Shown here piece by piece: positions 61,901 to 64,000 of a DNA stretch of 64,000 nt. Under the pieces are notes generated by a model. It made no database searches. It had not been told where the DNA came from and saw only the letters and a program-made list of their open reading frames with translations. Numbering within the stretch: position 1 is the stretch's first letter; every line of letters starts with the position of its first letter. Origin of the DNA: Siphonodentalium dalli (Eukaryota > Mollusca > Scaphopoda > Gadilida > Siphonodentaliidae); contig CP136061.1 in the NCBI GenBank assembly GCA_032622095.1, positions 93,619,345 to 93,683,344 of the forward strand. Reading direction: 5' to 3'. The position numbers and the translations under genes are program-made.

Positions 61901-62616
61901 TTTATATCTATGTCCGACTTCATTACATTGGTGACAACATGTTTTAGCATGAAATATTTCTCATCATCCTTCAGTGGCTAATATCTGGACATCGCCTGCA
62001 TAATCATAAATCACAGCAGTGTTATTTAAGAACGTAATCGAGATGTAACCAAACAGAATAAACCATGTGGCTTTTAAGGATGTCCATTTCGATATCTTTC
62101 AGAATTATGTTATAATTGTAGAACTGAAAAGCTTTCTTTTCTCGCAAAATGCTACAATTATCTTCGTTTATCATTCCCTTTCAAGCCTTGAAATAGTGTG
62201 TCTGTCATTTGCAGAATGAGGTCCCCAGAGGGTGAATTTAGTGATGCTACCCCGCATAGTGGGCTAGCATCACCAAATTCACCCTCTGGGAACCTCATTC
62301 TGCTGAGGTGTAAGCAGAATGAGGTCCCCAGAGGGTGAATTTGGTGATGCTAGCCCACTATGCGGGATAGCGTCACTAAATTTACCATCTGGGAACCTCA
62401 TTCTGCAAATATCTGACACACTATATCCAAACTTGAACATTTTATGCACACTTTTTGTCAATTTGATATAAATATATATCTTTTTGTTGTTGAAGGAAGC
62501 ATCTGCAGACAGTATGGGATAAAGCTGTACATTTTATAGAATTAAACGAATCCCGAATCAGACTCGAGTCACAGATCATAGAAGGGGAGGACTTCTTAGT
62601 GTGGAGGTGGATACAT
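28042..62616 (+). CDS. LEMD2/MAN1-like inner nuclear membrane LEM protein (partial, 9 exons)
   Basis: Gene-level entry. Nine exons join in one frame and give 561 codons before the window ends. Order in the protein: LEM domain (about residues 5-45), basic Ser/Thr-rich linker (about 46-265), membrane segment 1 (270-289), lumenal MSC segment with the conserved AG-x-x-ECG motif, membrane segment 2 (about 442-463), and a nucleoplasmic winged-helix region ending VWRWIH. LEM domains bind the chromatin protein BAF, and the MSC region acts in nuclear-envelope organisation and ESCRT recruitment (LEMD2) or SMAD binding (MAN1). Human LEMD2 ends shortly after the VWRW motif, while MAN1 carries an RRM-like domain beyond it. 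The window stops before that point, so no symbol is assigned. Confidence 0.92.
28984..29637. repeat. Intron 1: left arm of an inverted-repeat element
   Basis: 29090-29230 contains 'gcagactttcatttttgag', then GC-rich 'gcgcgcgatcgctc' and 'cagcgagcgatcgattgcgc'. The same words appear inverted at 30205-30296, suggesting a roughly 1.2-kb element (29090-30296) into which the TA-flanked MITE at 29638 was inserted. The ends are not precise. Confidence 0.5.
29638..30027. mobile_element. Tc1/mariner-like MITE (TA target)
   Basis: It starts CTCTTGAGTGCCTAATAAAC and ends with the inverted GTTTATTAGGCACTCAAGAG, with TA immediately outside both ends, the Tc1/mariner target duplication. 'gtacaggntggaata'-type words repeat five or so times inside. 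It is 390 bp and non-coding. A related but degraded terminus ('ctcttaggtgcctaataatcg') occurs near 63697. Confidence 0.75.
30205..30296. repeat. Right arm of the 1.2-kb inverted-repeat element
   Basis: 'gcgcgcctgggcccaaacca', 'gcgagcgagattatgcgcgc' and 'aaaaatgaaagtctgg' mirror 29095-29230. Confidence 0.5.
30530..30707 (-). mobile_element. tRNA-derived SINE
   Basis: On the minus strand, TAGCCGAGTGG (30702-30692) fits the RNA polymerase III A box. GGGGATCGCAACC (30661-30649) fits a B box, at tRNA-like spacing of about 40 bp. The stretch between resembles a decayed tRNA arm but does not fold into a full tRNA, and an unrelated body continues to about 30530. That head plus body is the structure of a SINE. 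Confidence 0.6.
31444..31792. mobile_element. MITE nested in the 31-kb hAT, TACCGCTAT ends
   Basis: The left end 'gtaccgctattctcaaagta' plus 'attgacca' is mirrored by 'tggtcaattactttaagcat' plus 'agcggtac' on the right. The interior is built of 'ataccgcggtat/taccgctgtgatacc' words. No target duplication is clear. Fragments with 'gtaccgcagtaag' occur at 34110 and 44140. Confidence 0.6.
31890..32050. repeat. Interspersed repeat, inverted copy at 47773-47930
   Basis: 'tgctgcatttaattaatata', 'gacggtgtgtgttgt', 'gattattctccgtttctatt' and 'gtgtttcacatcacttt' are found in reverse complement and reverse order at 47773-47915. Confidence 0.7.
32488..33448. mobile_element. Nested element with AGGGATTTTT ends and 7-bp direct repeat
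   Basis: AGGGATTTTT at the left and AAAAATCCCT at the right are bounded by the same GCGTTGC word (32481-32487 and 33449-33455). 'ttgggaa' words repeat near both ends. The hAT-like termini with a 7- to 8-bp duplication suggest a small hAT derivative, sitting inside the 31048-33780 element. Confidence 0.6.
32955..33225. repeat. Two-copy ~135-bp tandem repeat
   Basis: 'tgtgtattc', 'acatggtgcgtccccc', 'taatgagataatcct', 'cgtgcgcaaacgt' and 'gaatgcgggg' appear in the same order at 32962-33092 and 33095-33220. The copies are diverged, and both lie inside the nested element. Confidence 0.75.
34181..34345. repeat. Block shared with the exon 3 duplication region
   Basis: 'tactgggtaggttttgtata', 'ccctaccaata', 'tttttcattgtaa', 'agaaattggaaattgca' and 'gttaaatcg' recur at 41390-41505 in the same order. 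Each copy lies a few hundred bases from an exon of the same gene. It reads as an intragenic segmental duplication or a shared old repeat. Confidence 0.65.
34533..34615. mobile_element. Family A hairpin MITE, shortened copy beside exon 2
   Basis: 'aggtccccagagggtgaag', then 'ttagtgatgctaaccc', then 'ctctgggggacctcattctg' and 'caaatgtccagcaccatatt' are the family A arm sequences with the central part deleted. It ends 65 bp before the exon 2 acceptor. Confidence 0.8.
34680..34741 (+). CDS. LEM gene exon 2
   Basis: 62 nt. The acceptor is 'tttcatttgcag|aacat'; the split GAA codon joins exon 1 (one base) to this exon (two bases). It encodes EHLEDVYGSVNLPDNQ and KFKKE, the start of the lumenal segment after membrane span 1. 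The donor is GAG|GTACAT. The exon ends on a codon boundary, and the other two frames are closed by stops. Confidence 0.85.
34785..35225. mobile_element. Family B hairpin MITE, split by a hAT insertion
   Basis: 34785-34913 ('gtgccaatg', 'gttctcttatata', 'cccatagggagcctcgcata', 'aacaatatttaccttcacct') matches 52925-53035. The family resumes after 35203 with 'gtgaggcttgca'. The 34922-35194 element interrupts it. Confidence 0.7.
34922..35194. mobile_element. hAT-like MITE, TAGGGCTGCA ends, perfect TSD
   Basis: It starts TAGGGCTGCAACGATACACG and ends ATCGATGCAGCCCTA. GTATATAT flanks both sides exactly (34914-34921 and 35195-35202). 'CACGATAC' words recur through both subterminal regions. It is 273 bp, nonautonomous, and inserted into a family B element. 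Confidence 0.9.
35226..36790. other. Intron 2 sequence, no feature recognised
   Basis: A short direct repeat, 'cacataataatgagtataac', occurs at 35257 and 35353. No exon candidate has both splice sites and a compatible frame. Confidence 0.4.
36800..37330. repeat. Intron 2: 'gagttatggccc' repeat, three units
   Basis: Same family as 1120-1500: 'attatgggtttgattcgatg', 'gagttatttccctttt', then two more units with 'caggttgagttcgaatttga', 'tttgatccgatgatttttcc' and 'gagttatggac/ggcc'. Open frames across it on both strands are repeat artefacts. Confidence 0.65.
39261..39315. repeat. (GAA)n purine-rich tract
   Basis: Almost pure A/G sequence, GAA and GAAA units, on the + strand directly before the tandem array. 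Confidence 0.85.
39309..39858. repeat. ~180-bp tandem array, three units
   Basis: 'gtggcccacatc' recurs at 39411, 39596 and 39774, spacing 185 then 178 bp. Each unit also has 'cctggaatcgtaatacctt', 'ggccactccttcaccggtag' and 'gctgaatgatctgggtgggg'. The differing spacings are not multiples of three, so the overlapping open frames on both strands (up to 126 codons) are not evidence of protein. Confidence 0.88.
41275..41335 (+). CDS. LEM gene exon 3
   Basis: 61 nt. Acceptor 'tttacaattgcag|gta'; codes VFYSVMPFVSKLEEMLNIRA plus the first base of a Gly codon. Donor 'gcag|gtaagaat'. It supplies the helix leading into the conserved AG-x-x-ECG motif of the MSC lumenal region, completed in exon 4. Three partial copies of its 3' end follow within 350 bp. 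Confidence 0.88.
41454..41540 (+). other. Possible duplicated cassette exon (exon 3 copy 1)
   Basis: 41505-41545 repeats the exon 3 end: 'agcaaatttgaggaaatgct', then 'gaactttatgggtg', keeping the GTAAGATT donor. An acceptor-like 'ggttaacag' lies at 41445-41453. The 87 nt between form 29 codons, with one phase-1 junction at each end and no stop, so it could be inserted between exons 3 and 4 without shifting frame. Encoded tail: SKFEEMLNFMG. Splicing is unproven. It may be a decaying duplicate. Confidence 0.4.
41575..41675 (+). pseudogene. Exon 3 copies 2 and 3, degraded
   Basis: 41575-41615 ('gtcgaggaattgctgaaaat', then 'tagggctgttaag') has lost the donor GT (now TT). 41636-41672 ('agcaacttgaggaaatgctg', then 'aacattggggcc') has a one-base deletion and no donor. 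Each sits about 65 bp after the previous copy. Both appear non-functional. Confidence 0.7.
42052..42305. mobile_element. Family A double-hairpin MITE, perfect TSD
   Basis: Ends CAATCCTTGAAATAG and CTATTT-like CAAGGCTTG. ACGGGCGG flanks both sides (42044-42051 and 42306-42313). Each half is itself a hairpin ('gaggtccccagagggtgaat' against its complement, around 'ccgcatagcgg'), joined by a 'ttacacatca' linker. The 8-bp duplication and ends point to the hAT superfamily. No protein. Confidence 0.92.
42314..43140. other. Intron 3 sequence, nothing recognised
   Basis: AT-rich. 'acgccgcccgtgcctttaag' near 42815 resembles the terminus of an interspersed repeat (compare 4225), but no partner end is visible. 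Confidence 0.35.
43160..43320. repeat. Short-motif array GAACTGTTGCC
   Basis: 'cgaattgttgcccg', 'tgaactgttgcccgg', 'tgaactgttgcccgaccc', 'cgaactgttgac' and 'cgaactgttaca' occur at roughly 20-60 bp spacing, between two 'ggtttgcaat' words. The same motif forms the arms of the hairpin at 43455-43627. Confidence 0.65.
43455..43627. mobile_element. Long near-perfect hairpin immediately before exon 4
   Basis: Arms of about 85 bp: 'gcaattatttcatgtgtctt' ... 'gactatcgaactgttgccc' pair with 'gggcaacagttcgatagtc' ... 'aagacacatgaaataattgc' around a 'tcggccttcggcctt' centre. It ends 24 bp before exon 4, so the branch-point region of intron 3 must overlap it or be very short. It is a foldback element, probably mobile, but no target duplication is seen. 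Confidence 0.8.
43652..43761 (+). CDS. LEM gene exon 4
   Basis: 110 nt. Acceptor 'ttttttggcag|gtcaac' completes a Gly codon. It encodes QHECGYMNGSPSISISELRH, then LAVDYIDTAKFSNGVD. The ECG with the preceding Ala-Gly is the invariant motif of LEMD2/MAN1 lumenal regions. Donor GAT|GTAAGT on a codon boundary. The open frame continuing past the donor for 100+ codons is intronic. Confidence 0.9.
44419..46470. mobile_element. Outer hAT-like element, interrupted twice
   Basis: It starts TAGGGACCTGCGAATATTCG. Its right end, CTCGATTCGCATATCCCTA, is split by the 46471 insertion and its last bases repeat at 51985-51991. Its own 8-bp duplication TCTGAAAT is intact at 44411-44418 and 51992-51999. Subterminal 'cgagattcgattcgatgtcg' words repeat at both ends. 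It contains a first nested hAT (45315-46188) and a second (46471-51984). No transposase seen. Confidence 0.88.
45315..46188. mobile_element. Nested hAT-like element, CAGGGTTCACGC ends
   Basis: It starts CAGGGTTCACGCTGGC and ends GGCAGCGCGAACCCTG, flanked exactly by AATGCAAC (45307-45314 and 46189-46196). 'tgccaatttg/ttgccaattgc' words recur near both ends. It is 874 bp. The 159-codon open frame inside (45251-45730) has no transposase motif that I recognise. Confidence 0.9.
47773..47930. repeat. Interspersed repeat, inverted copy of 31890-32050
   Basis: 'aagtgatgtgaaacact', 'agaagtggagaataatctt', 'acaacacacaccgtc' and 'atactaattaaatgcag' mirror the 32-kb copy. Confidence 0.7.
48440..49720. 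other. Low-complexity and old-repeat stretch inside the 4.3-kb element
   Basis: G run at 48441-48452 and C-rich runs near 48515 and 49888. 48950-49210 has 'gagttatgggccctgttcga'-type words, a degenerate member of the 1120/36800 repeat family. No gene supported. Confidence 0.45.
52221..52474. mobile_element. Family A double-hairpin MITE, perfect TSD
   Basis: CAAGCCTTGAAATAG to CTATTTCAAGGCTTG, 254 bp, flanked by TTGTTAGT (52213-52220 and 52475-52482). Two hairpin halves are joined by 'tgaggtatac'. Intact. Confidence 0.95.
52622..52875. mobile_element. Family A double-hairpin MITE, perfect TSD
   Basis: Same 254-bp structure as the preceding copy, 147 bp downstream and in the same orientation. 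AACCCTTC flanks both sides (52614-52621 and 52876-52883), so it is an independent insertion. Confidence 0.95.
52925..53095. mobile_element. Family B hairpin MITE
   Basis: 'tgccaatgcattctcttata' with 'tataagagaatacattggc' forms the first hairpin (52931-52988). 'cagtgcattctcttatatat' with 'catatattagagaattt' forms the second (53022-53088). The linker 'taacaatatttaccttgacc' is shared with the 34.8-kb copy. A two-hairpin design, like family A but with unrelated sequence. Confidence 0.8.
53106..53367. mobile_element. piggyBac-like MITE with ~70-bp inverted ends
   Basis: AGGGTTACTGTACATTAAAT (left) and ATTTAGTGTAGAGTACCCCT (right), with inverted similarity running about 70 bp through 'ggccatttatggga' and 'actcaacagaat'. 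TTAA on both sides (53102-53105 and 53368-53371). 262 bp. The terminus is related to that of 19209-19851. Confidence 0.85.
53372..53763. mobile_element. piggyBac-like MITE containing two opposed family B hairpins
   Basis: CCCTTTACCCAACAGAAAGG at the left, inverted CCGGTTTGTTGGGTAAAGGG at the right, and TTAA on both sides (53368-53371, shared with the previous element, and 53764-53767). Inside are two 65-bp hairpins (53398-53464 and 53549-53613) that are reverse complements of each other, with 'gcgagtcgaccatag' and 'ctatggtcgactcgc' loops. The whole forms a two-level palindrome. Confidence 0.82.
53931..53986 (+). CDS. LEM gene exon 5
   Basis: 56 nt. Acceptor 'attactttcag|act' in phase 0. It encodes TLIDPTLLLILENPEWGL plus two bases of a Lys codon. 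The NP-x-WG motif is conserved in LEMD2/MAN1 lumenal regions. Donor AA|GTAAGT. Confidence 0.87.
54087..54172. repeat. Compound hairpin in intron 5
   Basis: 'ttggcttcggcaatgccgaa' is itself a small palindrome and also pairs with 'ttgccgaagccaa' at 54158-54172. 'ggccacggcaa' and 'ttgccgtagca' lie in the middle. Probably a small foldback element. Confidence 0.65.
54673..54772. repeat. 17-bp minisatellite
   Basis: 'acccacccagatattt'-type units, about six copies with small length changes. Confidence 0.85.
54925..54993. mobile_element. Family A MITE, right-half fragment
   Basis: 'tgatgctagcctgctttgtg' to 'ctggggacctcattctgcaa' matches the right hairpin arm only; the left part is missing and the terminal repeat is lost. 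Confidence 0.75.
54994..55917. other. Intron 5 remainder, nothing firm
   Basis: 55800-55875 contains 'taatcgattatcggctttat' words and ends 'ggcactccta', resembling a hAT terminus, but no partner with a matching target duplication could be found. Confidence 0.35.
55918..56060 (+). CDS. LEM gene exon 6, start of second membrane segment
   Basis: 143 nt. Acceptor 'tttattttag|g' completes the Lys codon. It encodes LSTASDGTASNVKDVKSMLS, then a Pro-Thr-rich turn, then FTCRITRAIQRVLFQIIIFF and S. The basic RxxRAxQRV stretch before a hydrophobic run is the conserved entry to membrane span 2. Donor G|GTGAGC, phase 1. Confidence 0.9.
56061..56740. other. Intron 6, nothing recognised
   Basis: AT-rich. 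56743-56760 ends 'ctagtggaaaccctg', resembling a hAT terminus like that at 59010-59026, without a visible left partner. Confidence 0.4.
56763..56888. mobile_element. Family A single-hairpin copy abutting exon 7
   Basis: 'aagcagaatgaggtctccag' to 'tcattttgcaaatatcagac' plus 'acactatctccaggcttg'. It is one hairpin with a diverged centre ('tctcgcagtttgggata'). It ends 25 bp before the exon 7 start, so only 'ttgagaagatac' and a T tract separate it from the splice acceptor. Confidence 0.85.
56914..57015 (+). CDS. LEM gene exon 7, rest of second membrane segment
   Basis: 102 nt. Acceptor 'attttttttttag|ttgtg' completes a Val codon. It encodes VVTAAVVGYFGLKYWYKRQE, then NQQQEVYDMVEKIL plus one base. 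The hydrophobic residues continue the exon 6 span (about 442-463), and KYWYKR marks the nucleoplasmic side. The YDMVEKI helix opens the MSC winged-helix region. Donor G|GTATGT. Confidence 0.9.
57016..57660. other. Intron 7; unassigned 118-codon open frame
   Basis: 57070-57426 on the + strand is open for 118 codons (Cys-containing ARACDRFTCVYQCATRIF, then NVYFKASENHNVTNEMN). It has no domain I recognise and no splice match to neighbouring exons. It could be debris of a transposon protein. I do not call it a gene. Confidence 0.3.
57669..57818. mobile_element. Hairpin element, 'tctagtgtttttttgagtgg' arms
   Basis: 'gcgtataataaaaag', 'atctagtgtttttttgagtg' and 'gatac' pair with 'gtatccactcaaaaacacta', 'gat' and 'tatttatacgc'. 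The interior has 'ctcattcgctcg' and 'ctcgctcattcatgac'. About 150 bp; foldback type. Confidence 0.7.
57880..58125. mobile_element. Inverted-repeat element, 'ctgtgttctca' ends
   Basis: 'aataaataaaaattctgtgt' plus 'tctcatgccctc' at the left mirrors 'tgcctgagaacacagatatt' plus 'ttatttt' at the right. A related single end occurs at 44296-44330. Non-coding. Confidence 0.6.
58385..59026. mobile_element. hAT-like element, CAGGGTTTCCGCTA ends
   Basis: CAGGGTTTCCGCTAGG at the left and TAGCGGAAACCCTG at the right, flanked by CCTTATT on both sides (58378-58384 and 59027-59033), seven matching bases of the expected eight. A family A fragment ('tattcaccctctggggaact') lies inside at 58838. 642 bp, no transposase. 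Confidence 0.78.
59149..59289 (+). other. Short unassigned open frame upstream of a hairpin
   Basis: ATG at 59152 in 'actATGGCTTCC' opens MASNIFPTNYNDEEFEKLCH, then KIYAIKYAKESLFSWDYFFM, and stops at 59289. The acidic/aromatic composition looks protein-like and a perfect hairpin follows 110 bp later, so it may be a transposon-derived coding remnant. No family recognised. Confidence 0.3.
59403..59466. repeat. Perfect 24-bp-arm hairpin
   Basis: 'gtccagtaaattaggtctgg' plus 'acc' pairs with 'ggt' plus 'ccagacctaatttactggac' around 'tcgccaaaggctt'. The loop resembles the 'tcggccttcggcctt' loop of 43455-43627. Confidence 0.8.
59596..59849. mobile_element. Family A MITE, rearranged copy
   Basis: It begins inside a hairpin arm ('caccaaattcaccctctggg'), then has two right-type halves in tandem ('tgaatttggtgatgctagcc' at both 59661 and 59750) before a normal right end, CTATTTCAAGGCTTG. 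The left terminal repeat is missing, so it probably arose by recombination between copies. Confidence 0.82.
60094..60244. mobile_element. Family A single-hairpin MITE, perfect TSD
   Basis: A 151-bp palindrome, CAAGCCTTGAAATAG to CTATTTCAAGGCTTG, with only one central hairpin. CATATAAT flanks both sides (60086-60093 and 60245-60252). It shows that the one-hairpin form itself transposes. Confidence 0.95.
60382..60622. mobile_element. Family A MITE, degraded copy upstream of exon 8
   Basis: 'acttgaaatagtgtctgtct' and 'gtcatttgcagaatgaggtc' at the left; 'gggggtagcatcactaaatt', 'cacctcattctgcatatgat' and 'ctatttccagacttg' at the right. The centre is scrambled. It ends 71 bp before exon 8. Confidence 0.8.
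60694..60802 (+). CDS. LEM gene exon 8
   Basis: 109 nt. Acceptor 'gatctttgcag|aaatt' completes a Glu codon. It encodes IIQNQHKNFQDSDDPDIQPY, then VAVQHVRDQLLPPSK plus two bases of Arg. The 'PY-x3-HVRD-x-L-PP' string is a hallmark of the LEMD2/MAN1 winged-helix region. Donor AG|GTTAGT. Confidence 0.93.
60828..61030. mobile_element. Family A MITE, degraded copy after exon 8
   Basis: 'agtgtgcctataatttgaag', 'aatgaggttccacagacggt', 'ctgcatagtgggctagcatc' and 'ggggacctcattctgcatgg'. The right half is heavily diverged and has no clear end. Confidence 0.7.
61143..61260. mobile_element. Family A MITE, single-hairpin fragment
   Basis: 'aagcagaatgatgtcccaag' to 'ctctgtggacctcattctgc' plus 'aaatgagagacatt'. 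Terminal repeats are lost on both sides. Confidence 0.75.
61295..61730. repeat. Two-unit tandem interspersed repeat in intron 8
   Basis: 'gttca(t/g)gtcataacttga', 'acagtagtgctcggatctca' and 'atgaaattttgtatggatgt' occur at 61301-61360 and 61475-61535. The block ends 'ggcggtatgccacaaggggg'. An old dispersed repeat of the type at 1120 and 36800. Confidence 0.65.
61740..62181. other. Intron 8 remainder, nothing recognised
   Basis: No repeat partner or exon candidate seen. Confidence 0.4.
62182..62435. mobile_element. Family A double-hairpin MITE upstream of exon 9
   Basis: Full 254-bp layout. The left end CAAGCCTTGAAATAG is intact; the right end is mutated (CTATATCCAAACTTG). No target duplication survives. 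It ends 60 bp before exon 9. Confidence 0.88.
62496..62616 (+). CDS. LEM gene exon 9 (last in window)
   Basis: 121 nt. Acceptor 'ttgttgttgaag|gaagc' completes an Arg codon. It encodes KHLQTVWDKAVHFIELNESR, then IRLESQIIEGEDFLVWRWIH. 'VWD-x-AV-x-F-x4-NESRI-x-x-E' followed by 'VWRW' is diagnostic for the LEMD2/MAN1 C-terminal region. Donor CAT|GTAAGT on a codon boundary. The gene continues beyond 64000. Confidence 0.94.
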
Positions 62617-62664
62617 GTAAGTAAACATTAAAGTCATTTGAAACACTCTCTTATTGCTCACTAT

Positions 62665-62692
62665 CTTATTGTGGAGGTGGATACATGCAAGT
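62665..62692 (+). repeat. 28-bp duplicate of the exon 9 donor region
   Basis: 'cttattgtggaggtggatac' plus 'atgcaagt' repeats 62595-62622 ('cttagtgtggaggtggatac' plus 'atgtaagt') 70 bp downstream, with two changes. One turns the donor GT into GC, giving a possible GC-AG type donor (GCAAGT). Confidence 0.85.
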
Positions 62693-62872
62693 GTAACCCG
62701 GGGGTGGGTTGTCCACTTCTGGGCTACTTTATATATAAAGTTGAATAGCTCAACTTGACGAATGCTGTTCAGATCAGATATAAACTGATCATCAGAGTCC
62801 GCAATGATGAGCGGAGATTCAATAAGTTAATTTTAAATTAATCCTTTATTCTGGATCAACACTGACAATGTG

Positions 62873-63125
62873 CAAGCCTTGAAATAGGGTGTCTGTCATT
62901 TGCAGAATGAGGTCCCCAGAGGGTGAATTTAGTGATGCTACCCCACATAGCGGGCTAGCATCACCAAATTCACCCTCTGGAACCTCATTCTGCTGAGTTG
63001 TAAGCAGAATGAGGTCCCCAGAGGATGAATTTGGTGATGCTAGCCCGCTATGCGGGGTAGCATCACTAAATTCACCCTCTGGGGACCTCATTCTGCAAAT
63101 GACAGACACCCTATTTCAAGACTTG
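62873..63125. mobile_element. Family A double-hairpin MITE, perfect TSD
   Basis: CAAGCCTTGAAATAG to CTATTTCAAGACTTG with ACAATGTG on both sides (62865-62872 and 63126-63133). Two hairpins joined by 'tgagttgtaa'. Confidence 0.95.
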
Positions 63126-63152
63126 ACAATGTGAAAATTTGAAGTTAGATGG

Positions 63153-63507
63153 TAGTAATGTGCGGTTTTGAAATTTCATTTCGGTTTTGATTTCAGTATG
63201 GTTTTACTCAATACACCAATGATTATATGCTTAGAGAATGTATGGCATAATAATTCCAGCTATTTTTCAGTGTTTTCCATAGTCTATGTGGCAGTATGTG
63301 CCATTATCGCTCATATGATACCAAAATATTCCAAATTAAAACTGCTATAGTGGTTGCAAATAGCAGCCAGCAAAAGTGCATGCAAACCACACGTCTTGGA
63401 AAAGCTAACAGAGGTGTTGGTTAATTGAAACCGGATTTTATAGAATATATCGGTTGTGGTTTGATTTTGAAAGAAAACCGAGAAACCGTAAAAACTGCAC
63501 ATCACTA
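63153..63507. mobile_element. hAT-like MITE, TAGTAATGTGCGG ends
   Basis: It starts TAGTAATGTGCGGTTTTGAA and ends TGCACATCACTA, related to the ends of 31048-33780. Flanks are TTAGATGG (63145-63152) and TTACATGG (63508-63515), seven of eight bases equal. Non-coding. Confidence 0.8.
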
Positions 63508-63694
63508 TTACATGGGTCATATGAATGATTTCATTCTAATTGCCAGCTAACCTTGACTTTTGACTCACTCTAGCATCAAATCGAAGACGAAGGAATAATT
63601 ATACTAGTAATATAATATTCCAAATTCCACTCTCAAATAGTCTTTCAATAGTAAATATAAGATCCTAATAAGATCTAGAAATACGGAGATCCTT

Positions 63695-64000
63695 ACTCTT
63701 AGGTGCCTAATAATCGTGATGGCCTAATAATGCTGAAGGGGTCACTCTCACCAAAAAAAGTGCTGAAGTGTACACATGGTTTGGAAAATGTGCCGAAGGG
63801 TACACAGGGTTTGTGATCGGCACTAACACCGTTTCTAAAGCTGTATTTCTGAAAGTCTGATGCCCATTAGCAGTTTGTTTTCTGTTTATTTTAATGTTCA
63901 TTGGAACGCAAACAATCATTCTCTAACAGAATTCATAGCAGATACAAATACTAAACGTGATTTAAAACGAGATTTCAAAACCTGTGTACCCTTCAGCACA
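63695..64000. repeat. Edge repeat, continues past the window
   Basis: 'ctcttaggtgcctaataatc' then 'tgctgaaggggtcactctca', 'gtgctgaagtgtacaca' and 'gtgccgaagggtacacaggg' match 361-520. The last 26 bases are the inverted 'aaaacctgtgtacccttcag', suggesting the far arm of an inverted-repeat element. Confidence 0.65.

Overview
This is an animal nuclear genome window: AT-rich, intron-containing, and full of small transposons. The frequent ACATGTA-type words, CR1-like LINE tails and "gagttatggccc" repeats suggest a marine lophotrochozoan, probably a mollusc. That assignment is inference; no ribosomal or mitochondrial marker is present. I found no prokaryotic genes, CRISPR array, rRNA or intact tRNA.

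Only one host gene can be supported. It is on the + strand, starts at 28042 and runs off the right edge. Nine exons (28042-28960, 34680-34741, 41275-41335, 43652-43761, 53931-53986, 55918-56060, 56914-57015, 60694-60802, 62496-62616) join in a consistent reading frame with GT/AG borders. They give 561 codons of an inner-nuclear-membrane LEM-domain protein of the LEMD2/MAN1 (LEMD3) family: N-terminal LEM domain, basic Ser/Thr-rich linker, first membrane segment, lumenal segment, second membrane segment, and a C-terminal MAN1/Src1 winged-helix region. The last exon(s) lie outside, so LEMD2 cannot be separated from MAN1, which has an extra RNA-recognition-like domain at its C-terminus.

1-28 kb is intergenic and made of repeats: decayed non-LTR retrotransposon 3' ends (14.9-15.5, 17.8-18.5, 24.0-24.9 and 27.2-27.7 kb), an isolated CCHC zinc knuckle (21.4 kb), TTAA-flanked piggyBac-like MITEs (10.9 and 19.2-20.3 kb), a 1.2-kb hAT-like element with a perfect 8-bp target duplication (22.5 kb), a 58-bp GC-rich tandem array (20.8-21.3 kb), and blocks rich in AAGGTCA half-sites (9.1, 13.1 and 14.0 kb).

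28-64 kb is the gene, and its introns are packed with transposons. Many are directly datable as insertions because target duplications survive: hAT-like elements at 31.0-33.8, 34.9-35.2, 45.3-46.2 and 63.2 kb; a hAT-inside-hAT nest at 44.4-52.0 kb; a pogo/Tigger-like element at 37.8-41.1 kb; and two more TTAA elements at 53.1-53.8 kb. A palindromic hAT MITE (called family A here, TIR CAAGCCTTGAAATAG) occurs about a dozen times, only from 34.5 kb onward. Five of the eight 3' splice sites in the window have a hairpin element within about 75 bp upstream.

The most interesting signals are the hairpin elements beside 3' splice sites, three partial copies of exon 3 downstream of itself (one able to act as an 87-nt phase-neutral cassette exon), a small duplication of the exon 9 donor, and pairs of TTAA elements abutting at one shared TTAA.
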